Shown here: piece after piece, positions 42,263 through 51,860 of the stretch | How positions within the stretch are numbered: the first letter of the stretch is position 1 | Layout of the letters: each line of letters opens with the position of its first letter | NCBI RefSeq assembly: GCF_000826545.1 | Contig: NZ_CDME01000002.1 | Location: 2,055,187-2,119,186, forward strand | Direction of reading: 5' to 3' | DNA length: 64,000 nt | DNA from: Kibdelosporangium sp. MJ126-NF4 | GTDB taxonomy: Bacteria; Actinomycetota; Actinomycetes; Mycobacteriales; Pseudonocardiaceae | Program-made: the position numbers and the translations under genes | The notes under the pieces: generated by a model | What the model was told of the DNA's origin: nothing | Database searches by the model: none | Seen by the model: only the letters and a program-made list of their open reading frames with translations

Positions 42263-44998
42263 CTAGCCCGACGCGCGGCGGCTGGCCTCCCGTGCGATGT
42301 CGGTTCGCGAGTTCACACCGAGCTTGTTCAGGATGTGCGACACGTGCGTGCCGACTGTGCGGGGCGAGAGGAAAAGACGAGCCGCGATCTGCCTGTTGGT
42401 CAGGCCCTCCACCACCTGCGCGGCGATCTTCGCCTCGGTTGGGGTGAGGCTTTCCCAGCCGTACGTGGCTTTCTTGTGGGCGACGCGCGGCGCGCGGCGG
42501 ATTCCGGCCGCTCGTTGCACGGCCGCCAGCCGCGCGCTGTCCCAGGTGGCGCCCAGTTCCTCGTACACGGTGGCGGCCATCGCGAAGGCCGCGCGGGCGG
42601 ACCCCAGGTCTCCGGCGGCCACAAAGGCCGACGCGGCCGCTTCGAACGCCTTCGCCTTGGGCAGCCGCCGGTTCGACTCCCCCGCCGCTGCCATCAGCGC
42701 GGCGGCGTCCTGTTCGAGCAGACCACGGCAGTACAGCGCGGCGGCGTGCCAGCGAGGTGAGGAGTCCACAAGGGACTCGACTCTCGTTGCGGCGGTTTTC
42801 GCCGTGCCGAGGTCGCCGACCTGGACCGCCAGGCGGACCGCGTCCGGCAGCATGTCCTCGATCTCGGTCTTGTCGTCCAGGCCGTCCATCAGTTCCGCGA
42901 GCGCTGCGGCCGCGTCGCCGGAGTACTCCGCGTCGAGGCTGCGGGCCAGGCAGAGCTGGGCGACGGCACGCAGGCCGACCTGCTCGGCATACGGCGCCGC
43001 GACGGCGAGGTGTCGCCGAGCGGTCTCCGGATCGTCGCGGTGGAAGCAGATCGTCGCCGCGATCCCGTGGTCGCAGCAGACCACGCTCGGGTCCTTCACC
43101 TCGACGGGCAACGCGTCCACCTCGGCCAGCGCGTCGTCCCAGCCGCCTGTCTCCAGCAGCAGCTGCCCCATCGCGCTGTGCGCCTGCGTCAGCCGGACCA
43201 GGCTGCCGGTCTGTTCGGCCTCCTGCCGCATCCGCCCGGCCACGTCGATGGCCTCGCCGTATCGGTCGAGATCCCCGAGCGTCACCGCCTGGTTGATCCG
43301 CACCAGCAACGCCAGGTCGGTCAGGTCCGGATCGTCCGACGCGACCACGAGCGCCCGTTCCAGCAGGGCGAGCGCCTCGTGGCTCGCGCCCCGCATCATC
43401 GACACGAGCACCAGCACGTGCAACGCCCACCCGGTCGCCCACCGGTCCTCGGTCTGCTCCAGCGCCTCGTTGGCGAGCGCTTCCGCCTCGTCGACCCTGC
43501 CGAGATCCCGGTTGGACCGGGCCGCGAGGACAAGCAGCCGCGCTCGGTGCACGGCGGGCAACCCGGGCTTGTCCAGCGCGGACCTCAACGCCTCCAACGC
43601 GTCCGCGGGACGCCCGACCAGCGAACGGCACTGGGTCATGATCCGGTACAGCTCGACCAGCTGCCCCGGCTCGGGAGCACCGGCCAGCGCGCGATCGGCG
43701 ACCGCCGCCGCCTCGGCGGGCTCACCGTTGCGGTAGAGCGCGTCAGCCAACAGGTCGGGGCGCGTGTTCGTGCGCCGCAGCAACTCGACCGCGACTTTCG
43801 GCGCGTGACCGACAAGAGCGGGCGCGGCCTTGTCCAGCCACTGCACCACCCATTCCTCGTTGATGGTGCCCGCGGGGACCAGTTGCCTGGCGATCCGGTC
43901 CGCCGAGGCACCGGCGTCGACGAGCGCCTTGGCCGCGTCCCGGTGCCATGCCGCCCGCACTGACAGCGGCAGCTGCTCGTACAAGGCGATTCTGATCAAC
44001 GGATGCCGGAACGCAAGCGCGTCGCCCACCTCGGTCAGGATTCCGGACGCCCGCGCCTCCTCGATGGCGGGAACCAGCTGCGCGGTGCCCTGGCCCGACA
44101 CCACGGCCAGCTCTCCCGCGGCGAAGTCCGTGCCGAGCAGCGCCGCCACCCGCAACACGTCGAGCACCTGCGGCGCCAGGAACCCGAGCCGTTCGGAGAT
44201 CGCCGCGGACAACGACCTCGGTGTGCGCTCGACGGTCGTCTCGACCAGGCCGGACTCGGTGGTGAACAAGCGTCCGCCGCGTTCGAGCGATCCCACCAGT
44301 TCGGTCAGGTACAAGGGATTCCCGGCCGCCCCCGCTGCCAGCCTGCGCAGCCGGTCACTGGGACATCCACCGGCCAGGTGGATCAGCAGCATCTCGATCT
44401 CCGCGTCCGCGAGACGCGACAAGCGAATCCGGTCGGCGACCGGGATGGAGCGGCGCAGCGAGATCAGCTCGGTACGCCGGGGCACCGGCCTGGTGATGCC
44501 GATGAACACCAGGGGGATCTGCTGGACGAGACGGGCCAGCCTGCCGCACAGGGCGACGGTGTGCCGGTCCGCCCAGTGCAGGTCGTCGACCACGAGGACG
44601 ACAGGGCCGTCCGCGCACAGCTCTTCCAGCAACGCCAGCAGATGCTCGGCCATCGCGGTGGCGACGTCCACTCCGTGGCCGATCGTCTCCTCACCGCGCA
44701 TCAGGCGGTCGATGGTCTGCCGCCGGGCGTCCGCGGCGCTGTTGATGCCGGTTCCCGGCACACGCAGGCCGTCCAGCAACGGCGTCAGCGGCAGGTCCTG
44801 CCCCAGTTCATCGCCCGAACCCCAGTAGACGGGGAAATCCGCGCTCGCACAGGCGGCTCGCACCAGCATGGACTTGCCGATTCCCGGCTCGCCCTCGACG
44901 AGGACCGCGTGCCCTCGGCCGGTCGCGAGCGCACGCAGCCAGCCTCCCAGCCGGGTCAGCTCCGCACCCCGGCCGATGAGCACACCGGACCGCGACAT
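42263..44998 (-). CDS. Large LuxR-family ATPase regulator (LAL/MalT-like)
   Basis: A 911-residue regulator: N-terminal AAA-type ATPase (Walker A GEPGIGKS at 36-43, Walker B VVLVVDDLHWAD), a long helical tetratricopeptide-like middle, and a C-terminal LuxR helix-turn-helix (LTPTEAKIAAQVVEGLTNRQIAARL). LAL proteins are ATP-dependent activators found in natural-product and carbon-use clusters. No signature target set is adjacent, though the NIPSNAP gene lies just downstream and the 63-residue secreted peptide is divergent. Confidence 0.88.
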   Translation of the reverse strand: MSRSGVLIGRGAELTRLGGWLRALATGRGHAVLVEGEPGIGKSMLVRAACASADFPVYWGSGDELGQDLPLTPLLDGLRVPGTGINSAADARRQTIDRLMRGEETIGHGVDVATAMAEHLLALLEELCADGPVVLVVDDLHWADRHTVALCGRLARLVQQIPLVFIGITRPVPRRTELISLRRSIPVADRIRLSRLADAEIEMLLIHLAGGCPSDRLRRLAAGAAGNPLYLTELVGSLERGGRLFTTESGLVETTVERTPRSLSAAISERLGFLAPQVLDVLRVAALLGTDFAAGELAVVSGQGTAQLVPAIEEARASGILTEVGDALAFRHPLIRIALYEQLPLSVRAAWHRDAAKALVDAGASADRIARQLVPAGTINEEWVVQWLDKAAPALVGHAPKVAVELLRRTNTRPDLLADALYRNGEPAEAAAVADRALAGAPEPGQLVELYRIMTQCRSLVGRPADALEALRSALDKPGLPAVHRARLLVLAARSNRDLGRVDEAEALANEALEQTEDRWATGWALHVLVLVSMMRGASHEALALLERALVVASDDPDLTDLALLVRINQAVTLGDLDRYGEAIDVAGRMRQEAEQTGSLVRLTQAHSAMGQLLLETGGWDDALAEVDALPVEVKDPSVVCCDHGIAATICFHRDDPETARRHLAVAAPYAEQVGLRAVAQLCLARSLDAEYSGDAAAALAELMDGLDDKTEIEDMLPDAVRLAVQVGDLGTAKTAATRVESLVDSSPRWHAAALYCRGLLEQDAAALMAAAGESNRRLPKAKAFEAAASAFVAAGDLGSARAAFAMAATVYEELGATWDSARLAAVQRAAGIRRAPRVAHKKATYGWESLTPTEAKIAAQVVEGLTNRQIAARLFLSPRTVGTHVSHILNKLGVNSRTDIAREASRRASG

Positions 44999-45222
44999 GA
45001 TCAGGATAATACTTGGTTAACTCAGCTTTAACAACACTCATTCATTGACCCAATAACGGCCGTAGAATTGTTTCGCGCGCTCAGCTCTGTTCACTTTTCG
45101 GGGCGGCAACCCAGCGTTGGCCAACTATTTACTGCACGCTCCATCGCTGATTACTGAAGCACTGCCACTCTGTAGGCACATTTTCGCCCGATCTCCACAA
45201 GAAGTCGGCGTGCGGAGGAATC

Positions 45223-45414
45223 ATGCGGACACCCACTCGTATCGCGATGCTGATCGCAAGCGTGGCAGCCGTCGCGGGACTGACGATTTCCGGCGCGGCC
45301 GCCGCCATCGCGGCGCCGGGCACGGATGGCATGGGCTACAACGGCGAATGCCAGAACGGCATGGGGTACAACTGCGGCGGTGGCACCAGCACCGACGGCA
45401 TGGGCTACAACTGA
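45223..45414 (+). CDS. Secreted 63-residue peptide with three GMGYN repeats
   Basis: A 63-residue exported peptide. Residues 1-31 are a signal peptide ending AAIAA; the mature ~32 residues contain DGMGYN (35-40), NGMGYN (45-50) and DGMGYN (58-63, the C-terminus), with two cysteines (C43, C51). Ideal ribosome site (GCGGAGGAATC). It has its own intrinsic terminator. No family known to me. It is divergent from the LAL regulator. Could be a secreted peptide signal, precursor, or surface or metal-binding peptide. Confidence 0.7.
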   Translation: MRTPTRIAMLIASVAAVAGLTISGAAAAIAAPGTDGMGYNGECQNGMGYNCGGGTSTDGMGYN

Positions 45415-45433
45415 TCAATTCAGGCAACCGCGA

Positions 45434-45464
45434 AAGCCCGAATGGTTCACCACCATTCGGGCTT
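45434..45464 (+). terminator. Intrinsic terminator after the GMGYN peptide gene
   Basis: AAGCCCGAATGGT (45434-45446) and ACCATTCGGGCTT (45452-45464) form a perfect 13-bp stem with a five-base loop. It lies 20 bp after the stop codon and marks the peptide as a stand-alone transcript. Confidence 0.8.
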
Positions 45465-45624
45465 AGCGCTGCCCGGAATCCGTGGGCCACGATCCCGTTT
45501 CGGCTGAACACCGGGAAGCGTGCCAGGCATACGAATATGCGTGAGCAGTCCATATGGACCGGGCGTTTCAGCGAGCAGGTCGTCGACATTTAGTCGCCCG
45601 CCGTTAACCTGTGTCCGCCCGAGT

Positions 45625-46317
45625 TCACGGCAGGTTGGTCACCAGTTCGGCCGCGGGCAGCCGGGTGCCGGTGTAGAACGGGATCTCGTCACGCACGTGC
45701 CGACGTGTCTCGCTGCCACGCAGGTGGCGCATCAGGTCGACGATCCGGTGCAGTTCGTCGGCCTCGAAGGCCAGCATCCACTCGTAGTCGCCCAGCGCGA
45801 ACGACGCCACGGTGTTGGCTCGCACGTCCGGGTAGTCACGGGCCATCTGGCCGTGCTCCGCGAGCATCTTGCGACGCTCCTCGTCCGCCAGCAGGTACCA
45901 CTCGTAGGACCGGACGAACGGGTACACGCAGATGTACTTGCGGGCCTCCTCACCGGCGAGGAACGCCGGGATGTGGCTTTTGTTGAACTCCGCGGGCCGG
46001 TGCAGCGCGACCTGGCTCCAGACCGGCGTGGACGCCCGGCCGAGCGCGGTCCGCCGGAACCCGGTGTACGCGGCCTGCACCTGCTCGATCTCGGCTGCGT
46101 GCCACCAGATCATGTAGTCCGCGTCCGCGCGCAGACCCGCCAGGTCGTAGACGCCACGGACCACGACGCCCTTGCCTTCGAGCGCGTCGAGGTAGGACTG
46201 TGCCTCGGTGGCCGCGGGGCCGCGGTCGTCGGGCAGCTTGCCCGGTTCGACCCGGAACACCGACCACATCGTGTATCGGATCGTGTCGTTGAGTTCGGAG
46301 TAGTTAAGGCGAGCCAT
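45625..46317 (-). CDS. hemQ: Coproheme decarboxylase (HemQ)
   Basis: A 230-residue chlorite-dismutase-family protein of the HemQ type: [14 protein letters not shown] start, [57 protein letters not shown]. It performs the final step of the coproporphyrin haem pathway, using peroxide to decarboxylate coproheme. It lies two bp after the conservon GTPase gene and is apparently part of that operon rather than with hemE-hemG. Confidence 0.9.
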   Translation of the reverse strand: MARLNYSELNDTIRYTMWSVFRVEPGKLPDDRGPAATEAQSYLDALEGKGVVVRGVYDLAGLRADADYMIWWHAAEIEQVQAAYTGFRRTALGRASTPVWSQVALHRPAEFNKSHIPAFLAGEEARKYICVYPFVRSYEWYLLADEERRKMLAEHGQMARDYPDVRANTVASFALGDYEWMLAFEADELHRIVDLMRHLRGSETRRHVRDEIPFYTGTRLPAAELVTNLP

Positions 46318-46319
46318 AC

Positions 46320-46904
46320 CTACATCGTGGCACGGGCCAGCGACTGCTTGTTCAGCACGTACTCCACCAGTGTGACCAGTACCTCTTTGGCGGATTCGCG
46401 GTCACGCGCGTCGCACAGCGCGATCGGTACGTCCTGGCTGATGTCCAGCGCCTCACGCACCTCGTCCATCTCGTAGCGCGCGGCACCCTCGAAGCAGTTC
46501 ACCGCGATCACGAACGGCACGTCCCGCTTCTCGAAGAAGTCGATCGACGGGAAACACGTCTCCAGCCGCCGGGTGTCGGCCAGCACGACCGCGCCGATCG
46601 CGCCGTAGGCCAACTCGTCCCACATGAACCAGAACCGGCCCTGCCCCGGCGTGCCGAACAGGTACAGGATCGCCCGGTCGCCCAGCGTGATCCGGCCGAA
46701 GTCCAGTGCGACCGTGGTGGTCAGCTTGTTCTCGATCCCGGCGAGGTCGTCGACACCGATCCCGGCCTCGGTGAGCAGTTCCTCGGTGGACAGCGGGGCG
46801 ATCTCGCTGACCGCGCCGACCATCGTGGTCTTCCCGGCACCGAACCCACCGGCGACGAGGATCTTGACCGCGCTGGGCATCGCGTCAGAGTCGTCGGACA
46901 CCAT
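46320..46904 (-). CDS. cvnD: Conservon GTPase (CvnD-like)
   Basis: A 194-residue small GTPase: Walker [10 protein letters not shown] (19-27), the G3 motif as [20 protein letters not shown] near G4. This is the fourth member of the actinobacterial conservon. It starts inside the end of the DUF742 gene (20-bp overlap) and ends two bp before hemQ. Confidence 0.88.
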   Translation of the reverse strand: MVSDDSDAMPSAVKILVAGGFGAGKTTMVGAVSEIAPLSTEELLTEAGIGVDDLAGIENKLTTTVALDFGRITLGDRAILYLFGTPGQGRFWFMWDELAYGAIGAVVLADTRRLETCFPSIDFFEKRDVPFVIAVNCFEGAARYEMDEVREALDISQDVPIALCDARDRESAKEVLVTLVEYVLNKQSLARATM

Positions 46905-47256
46905 CGAGCACCGCCTGCAGTAGTTTCATGTCTGGGACCTTGACATCGCGCGAGGGGTTGCGGGCTATTACTTCCCGCAGTTCGATCAAGTCCGACACCA
47001 GGACCTTCACGACGACGATCGGCACGTCCAAGCGGGCGGCGAGCTCGGCGATCGACAGCGGGTGGTGGCACAGTTCGAGGATCGCGACGTAGTCGGCGTC
47101 CAGCGTGACAGTGTCGATGACGTCCTTGGCCGCGACCACGAGCGTGATCATATTCAGATCACGGTTCGCCGGTCGGGTCCGCCCACGCGTCATCGCGTAG
47201 GGGCGCACCAGCGGTCCAGCCTCGTCGTCCACCCACTTGTCACGGCCTGCGATCAT
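46885..47256 (-). CDS. cvnC: Conservon DUF742 protein (CvnC-like)
   Basis: A 123-residue DUF742 protein. The opening has GPLVRPYAMTRGRTRP and the core LDADYVAILELCHHPLSIAELAARLDVPIVVVKVLVSDL, a winged-helix-type region. It links the roadblock protein to the GTPase. Start overlaps the roadblock stop by 4 bp. Confidence 0.88.
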   Translation of the reverse strand: MIAGRDKWVDDEAGPLVRPYAMTRGRTRPANRDLNMITLVVAAKDVIDTVTLDADYVAILELCHHPLSIAELAARLDVPIVVVKVLVSDLIELREVIARNPSRDVKVPDMKLLQAVLDGVRRL

Positions 47257-47672
47257 GACGACGGCACGCCGAGGTGTTCGTGTCTCGGTGGCGCGTTGAG
47301 GACCGAGCCGACCTGTTTGACCAACAGGTTCATCTCGTAGGCGATCAGCCCGACGTCGGCGTCCTCCTCGCCGAGCACGGCGAGGCAGGTGCCCTGGCCC
47401 GCTGCGGTGACGAACAGGAACGCGTGCTCCATCTCCACGATGGTCTGGCGCACCTTGCCGCCGCCGAACTGCCTGCCGGTCCCCCTGGCCAGGCTCTGGA
47501 ACGCCGACGCCACCGCGGAGAGGTGCTCACCATCCTCTTTGGACAGTGCGGCCGACCGGCCGACCAGCAGGCCGTCGGCGGACAGCACGACCGCGTGCTT
47601 GGCACCGACCACCCGGCCGACCAGGTCGTCGAGCAACCAGTCCAGGTCCGCCCCTGTGTTCGCCTTCTTCAT
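47253..47672 (-). CDS. cvnB: Conservon roadblock/LC7 protein (CvnB-like)
   Basis: A 139-residue roadblock-domain protein: LDWLLDDLVGRVVGAKHAVVLSADGLLV and FLFVTAAGQGTCLAVL. Roadblock proteins are regulatory partners of small GTPases (MglB-like). Second member of the four-gene set. Its start is 11 bp after the sensor gene. Confidence 0.88.
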   Translation of the reverse strand: MKKANTGADLDWLLDDLVGRVVGAKHAVVLSADGLLVGRSAALSKEDGEHLSAVASAFQSLARGTGRQFGGGKVRQTIVEMEHAFLFVTAAGQGTCLAVLGEEDADVGLIAYEMNLLVKQVGSVLNAPPRHEHLGVPSS

Positions 47673-47683
47673 CCCGTTCTCCC

Positions 47684-50296
47684 CTACTGATCCTCGTCCC
47701 GTGCACGCCGGGTCTGCTGCTGGAAGGCCGACATGATGCTGCGGACCTCCTCCGGCGAACGGCCACCGCCCGGATCGTGGTCCTCCGGCCGCATCGGCGA
47801 CGTGTCCCGCAGCTGCGGCGCGAGACTCGCCTGTCTGCGGCGGCGCGGCAGGGCCGGCCTGTCCGGCGTGCCCAGGTTCTGGGCGACGACCGGCTGGATA
47901 CTGGGCGCCGTCTGCCCTGGATCCAGGTGTGCGGTGGCTAAGTGCGCTGCGTCCATGTGCCTTGGCGGAGTGTGCACGGGTTGCACACTCGGCGTGGGCG
48001 GTTCTGGTTCAACCATTTCTTCTTCCGGCCATCGCGGCTCGGGATCCGGTGACGGGAACAGCGGCGCTTCCGTTGCGCTCATAGCGTGTTCGCCGTACCA
48101 CGTCCCGTCATCCGAGCCGTAATCCACACTGTGATCGGTGCTGGTGGGCTCAACACCGTGTTCGACGCTGGGTTCGAAGCTGGGTTCCGAAGTCTGCGCA
48201 GTCTGCTCGGTGCCGGACTGCGCCTCGTCGGCCGCCTCGTCACCCGGCTGGAACATCGTCACCCGGAACGGCAGCACGTCGTCGTACTCCGGTTCGGGCG
48301 ACGACGTCCTCGCCGTCGGTGTCGACGGTAGCGCCTCGGACATGTCCTCGTCGTCGCTGTCCGCCTCGACCAGCAGCGTCGCGGGGATCAGCACGATCGC
48401 CCGTGTCCCGCCGTAGGAGGACGAGCGCAGCTCGACCTTGATGCCGTGCCGTGCCGCCAGCCGGGCGACCACGAACAGGCCCAGTCGCGGGTCGCCCTTG
48501 AGCGCCATCGACTCGAAGCTCGGTGGGTCGGCGAGCACCACGTTGTGCTGTTCGCGTTCGTCGTCGCCCATGCCGAGGCCGTTGTCCTCGACCTCGACGA
48601 CGATGCCCTTCGCCGCTGGCTCGCCGGACAGCCGGACGTGCGCGCGCGGCGGCGAGAAGGAGGTGGCGTTGTCCAGCAGTTCGGCCAGCAGGTGCATGGT
48701 GTCCGCGACGGCTGTGCCGACCAGCAGCACACGCGGCACACCCTGCAACCGGATTCGCTTGTACTGCGTGGTTTCGGCGATCGCTCCACGCAGGATGTCC
48801 GCCAGCAGAACGGGTTTGCGCCACGCGCGGCCCGGCTGCTGTCCACCGAGGATGATCAGGTTCTCCGCGTTGCGACGGGCCCGCGTGGCCAGGTGGTCGA
48901 GCGTGAACAGCGCGTCGAGCTGCTGCGGGTCCTCCTGCTCGCGCTCCAGCTTGTCGAGGATCTTCAACTGCCGATGCACGAGCGCCTGGCTGCGGTGCGC
49001 GATGCCGAGGAAGACGTTGCGGACACCGGCCCTGGCCTGCGACTCCTGGACAGCCGCCTCGATCGCGGTGGCGTGCGCGGCGTTGAACGCCCTGGCCACC
49101 TGCCCGATCTCGTCCTTGCCGAAGTCCAGCACCGGCAACTCGCCGGCGACGTCGACCTGCTCACCGCCACGCAGCCTGCCGACGATCGGCGGCAGCTTCT
49201 CCACCGCCAGTTCCAGGGTCTCGTACCGCAACCTGGTCAGCCTGCGCGCGGTGGACCGCATGATCCGGATCGCGGCGACGATCGTGAGGATGCCGACGAG
49301 CAACGCGACCGCGCTGCCGACGATCGCCGCGATCAGCCCGGCGCTGGACTCGTCGTCGGCCATCCTGGCCGAGTCGCCGAACTGGCGGACGCCGAGCCCC
49401 TCCAGTCGGGTGTACACCTTTCCGGTGACCTCACGCCACTCCTGCTCGCTCACCGGAGGCGCGGCGAGTTGCCCCTCGGTCCGGCTGCGCTGCGGCACGA
49501 CCGTCCACGGCCCCCGACTGATCAGGGTCTCCTCGGCGGCCGTCAGCCGTTTCCACTCAGTACTGGCCTGTAACTCCTGGTAGGCGGACCGCACGTCACC
49601 GGAACTGTTTTGTGTGGACAATTCGAGCTGCTGCCGATAGGCACCGGACAGCCGGGCGAATTCCGTGTGGTCGGCCTGATTGAGTGCGCCTGCCGTAATA
49701 GCACCGCCGGCGACCGTGCCCGCTCGCGACATCAGGTCGGCCGCGCGGAAGAGCGAGTTCACCTCGACACCGCTGAAGGCGGTCGGCTGATCGGGAACAG
49801 CCCTGGCCAAACTATCGAAAACACCGATGCTGACATCGGCAACTTTGTTGTAAAAAACGTACAATTCCGGCCGGGTGATCGCCTTCGTGTCAGCCTTGTC
49901 ACGCATACCGGGCAACTCGCCGACCGCGCGGGCGAAGTCCGCGTACCGGTCCTGCACGGACTTCGGCGAGTCGCCGAGCAGCGGCTCGACGAGTTCGCGC
50001 ACGTCACGCAGCGACTGGTCGGTCTGGTTGCGGGCACTGGCCAACTCGGCCCCCGACCCGGTGCCGGACAGGCTCTGCGCGCGTTCGGCCTGCACCGCGC
50101 CCAGCGCGTGGACGGCCTTCGGCATGGTCTGGCGCATCGCGTCGCTGACCGCGCGCAGGTAGATCGCGTCGTACAACCGCGGCAGGGCGACAGCCACCCA
50201 CATCACCACGAGCGTCACTGCCGAAATGACCACGACGACGGTGAGTCTCGTCCGGATAGAGCCGTGGCCCTGGCGCCGGTCACCCAGAAATCTCAC
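47684..50296 (-). CDS. cvnA: Conservon histidine-kinase-like sensor (CvnA-like)
   Basis: An 870-residue membrane sensor. Two hydrophobic spans enclose an extracellular nitrate/nitrite-sensing-type helical domain (about residues 40-310); a HAMP-like segment follows, then a phospho-acceptor-like region (RSQALVHRQLK) and an ATPase domain with N-box LLDNATSFSP and DNGLGMG. The C-terminal 200 residues are acidic and Pro-rich, unstructured. First gene of the conservon, which is thought to act as a membrane GTPase switch. GTG at 50296 has GGTGGAG upstream; a TTG at 50326 is also in frame. Confidence 0.85.
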   Translation of the reverse strand: MRFLGDRRQGHGSIRTRLTVVVVISAVTLVVMWVAVALPRLYDAIYLRAVSDAMRQTMPKAVHALGAVQAERAQSLSGTGSGAELASARNQTDQSLRDVRELVEPLLGDSPKSVQDRYADFARAVGELPGMRDKADTKAITRPELYVFYNKVADVSIGVFDSLARAVPDQPTAFSGVEVNSLFRAADLMSRAGTVAGGAITAGALNQADHTEFARLSGAYRQQLELSTQNSSGDVRSAYQELQASTEWKRLTAAEETLISRGPWTVVPQRSRTEGQLAAPPVSEQEWREVTGKVYTRLEGLGVRQFGDSARMADDESSAGLIAAIVGSAVALLVGILTIVAAIRIMRSTARRLTRLRYETLELAVEKLPPIVGRLRGGEQVDVAGELPVLDFGKDEIGQVARAFNAAHATAIEAAVQESQARAGVRNVFLGIAHRSQALVHRQLKILDKLEREQEDPQQLDALFTLDHLATRARRNAENLIILGGQQPGRAWRKPVLLADILRGAIAETTQYKRIRLQGVPRVLLVGTAVADTMHLLAELLDNATSFSPPRAHVRLSGEPAAKGIVVEVEDNGLGMGDDEREQHNVVLADPPSFESMALKGDPRLGLFVVARLAARHGIKVELRSSSYGGTRAIVLIPATLLVEADSDDEDMSEALPSTPTARTSSPEPEYDDVLPFRVTMFQPGDEAADEAQSGTEQTAQTSEPSFEPSVEHGVEPTSTDHSVDYGSDDGTWYGEHAMSATEAPLFPSPDPEPRWPEEEMVEPEPPTPSVQPVHTPPRHMDAAHLATAHLDPGQTAPSIQPVVAQNLGTPDRPALPRRRRQASLAPQLRDTSPMRPEDHDPGGGRSPEEVRSIMSAFQQQTRRARDEDQ

Positions 50297-50420
50297 GTCA
50301 CTCCACCGGTGTCGAATACTTTTCAAATAAAGCGCGACGCCCGCAAGAGATCCACGACGATACTCTTTTGTGAGTCACCCGAAAAACGACCACAACGGTG
50401 CCGCACTGTAGCACAGCGGG

Positions 50421-51860
50421 TTACTCACCCACTAGGCCACTCGGCGCACCAATTTCGCCCGATCGCGTTGTCAGGTAAGAGCCAATCGCCGATGCCGCGG
50501 CGTCGGCCGAGTCGATGGTCGCCGGTATACCCACACCTCGCAAAGTAGCACCGGCAACGGCGAGACCTGGGATTTCGCCGATCGTGTCGGTGATCGCGGA
50601 GACCGAGGCGGTGTGGCCGACTCCGTATTGTGGAAGTCCACCACCCCAACGGGTCACGGTTCGCTCGATCGGGGCAACGTCGACTCCGGTGAGTTCCCGC
50701 AGGTCGGACCGCACCGCGGCGACCAGCTCGTCGTCATCCCGTTGCAGCGTCGCGGCTTCGCCATAACGTCCGACGGACGCCCGCAACTGCACCAGTTCGT
50801 CGCCGGTGCGGCCCCACTTCCGACTGGAAAACGTGAAAGCCTTTGCAGTAAACGGGATTCCGTCCGCGTGCCGCTCCCCGACCGCCAGCAGCACACCCGT
50901 CGCGTCGGGCAGGACCGCGTCAGGGGGCAACGCGAGGCTCACCACAGCCATCGAGGCAACCTCAACGCGCCCATACGCGGCAGACGCCACCGGCGACACG
51001 TGTTCGAGCAGCTTGCGCGCGGCCGGTGCGGGCACAGCGAGGATGACAGCGTCCGCGTCGAGGAACTCCGGCGCCGCCGCGCTGCCGATCTCCAGCCGCC
51101 AGCCGCTGCCGTTGCGCCTCAACGAGCGGACGGGCAGCCCGAGGCGAACATTCGCCGCGGACCGCTTGGCCAGTTCGTCGACCAACACGGCCATCCCGCC
51201 GCGCAGCGCGCCGAACACCGGCGGGCGCGCTCCCTGACGCGGCGGCCCGAGCACCTTGCCGACCGCCTCGGTCAGCGTCTGGTGCGTACCCACCAACGGC
51301 GCCATGGTGGCGCGCAGGCCAAGCATGTCCGCACGGCCCGCGTACACACCGCCCAGCAACGGCTCGACGAGCCGATCCACCAGTTCACGGCCGAACCGCT
51401 CGGCGATCACCTGTCCCACCGAGAGATCCGGCGCGGCCGGGTCCGTGTCCAGTTCCAGTGGCGGCAGATCGCGTTCGGCCGCGACCTTCGCCGTCGCGTC
51501 CGGTGACAGCAACGCACGGACCTCGTCCGCACTCGCGGGCAAGCCGAGGAACGTTCGTTTCGGCAGTGCGACCGTGCGGCCCGCGGCGCGCACCGTCGCC
51601 GCCGACAGCACCGGATGCGTCAACCGGTCGGTCAGGCCGAGTTCCTCAACGAGCTTGACAGCGGTGGGATTGCGGAGAATGAACGCCTCCGCGCCGACAT
51701 CGACCGACACCCCGCCCAACTCCCGCGTGCGGAGCTTGCCGCCCAGCCGCGCCGACGACTCGACGATCGTGATCTCGGCGTCCGGGCGCAGGGTGTGCAG
51801 CCGGTACGCGGCGGCCAGCCCGGCTATCCCCCCACCGACGACGACAACGCGCGCGGCCAT
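50421..51860 (-). CDS. hemY: Coproporphyrinogen/protoporphyrinogen oxidase (HemY/CgoX)
   Basis: A 479-residue FAD oxidase: N-terminal VVVGGGIAGLAAAYRLHTL, ESSARLGGKLRT, GVSVDVGAEAFI. It oxidises the porphyrinogen in haem synthesis; with HemQ in the genome it probably acts on coproporphyrinogen III. Its ATG overlaps the hemE stop by one base. Confidence 0.9.
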   Translation of the reverse strand: MAARVVVVGGGIAGLAAAYRLHTLRPDAEITIVESSARLGGKLRTRELGGVSVDVGAEAFILRNPTAVKLVEELGLTDRLTHPVLSAATVRAAGRTVALPKRTFLGLPASADEVRALLSPDATAKVAAERDLPPLELDTDPAAPDLSVGQVIAERFGRELVDRLVEPLLGGVYAGRADMLGLRATMAPLVGTHQTLTEAVGKVLGPPRQGARPPVFGALRGGMAVLVDELAKRSAANVRLGLPVRSLRRNGSGWRLEIGSAAAPEFLDADAVILAVPAPAARKLLEHVSPVASAAYGRVEVASMAVVSLALPPDAVLPDATGVLLAVGERHADGIPFTAKAFTFSSRKWGRTGDELVQLRASVGRYGEAATLQRDDDELVAAVRSDLRELTGVDVAPIERTVTRWGGGLPQYGVGHTASVSAITDTIGEIPGLAVAGATLRGVGIPATIDSADAAASAIGSYLTTRSGEIGAPSGLVGE

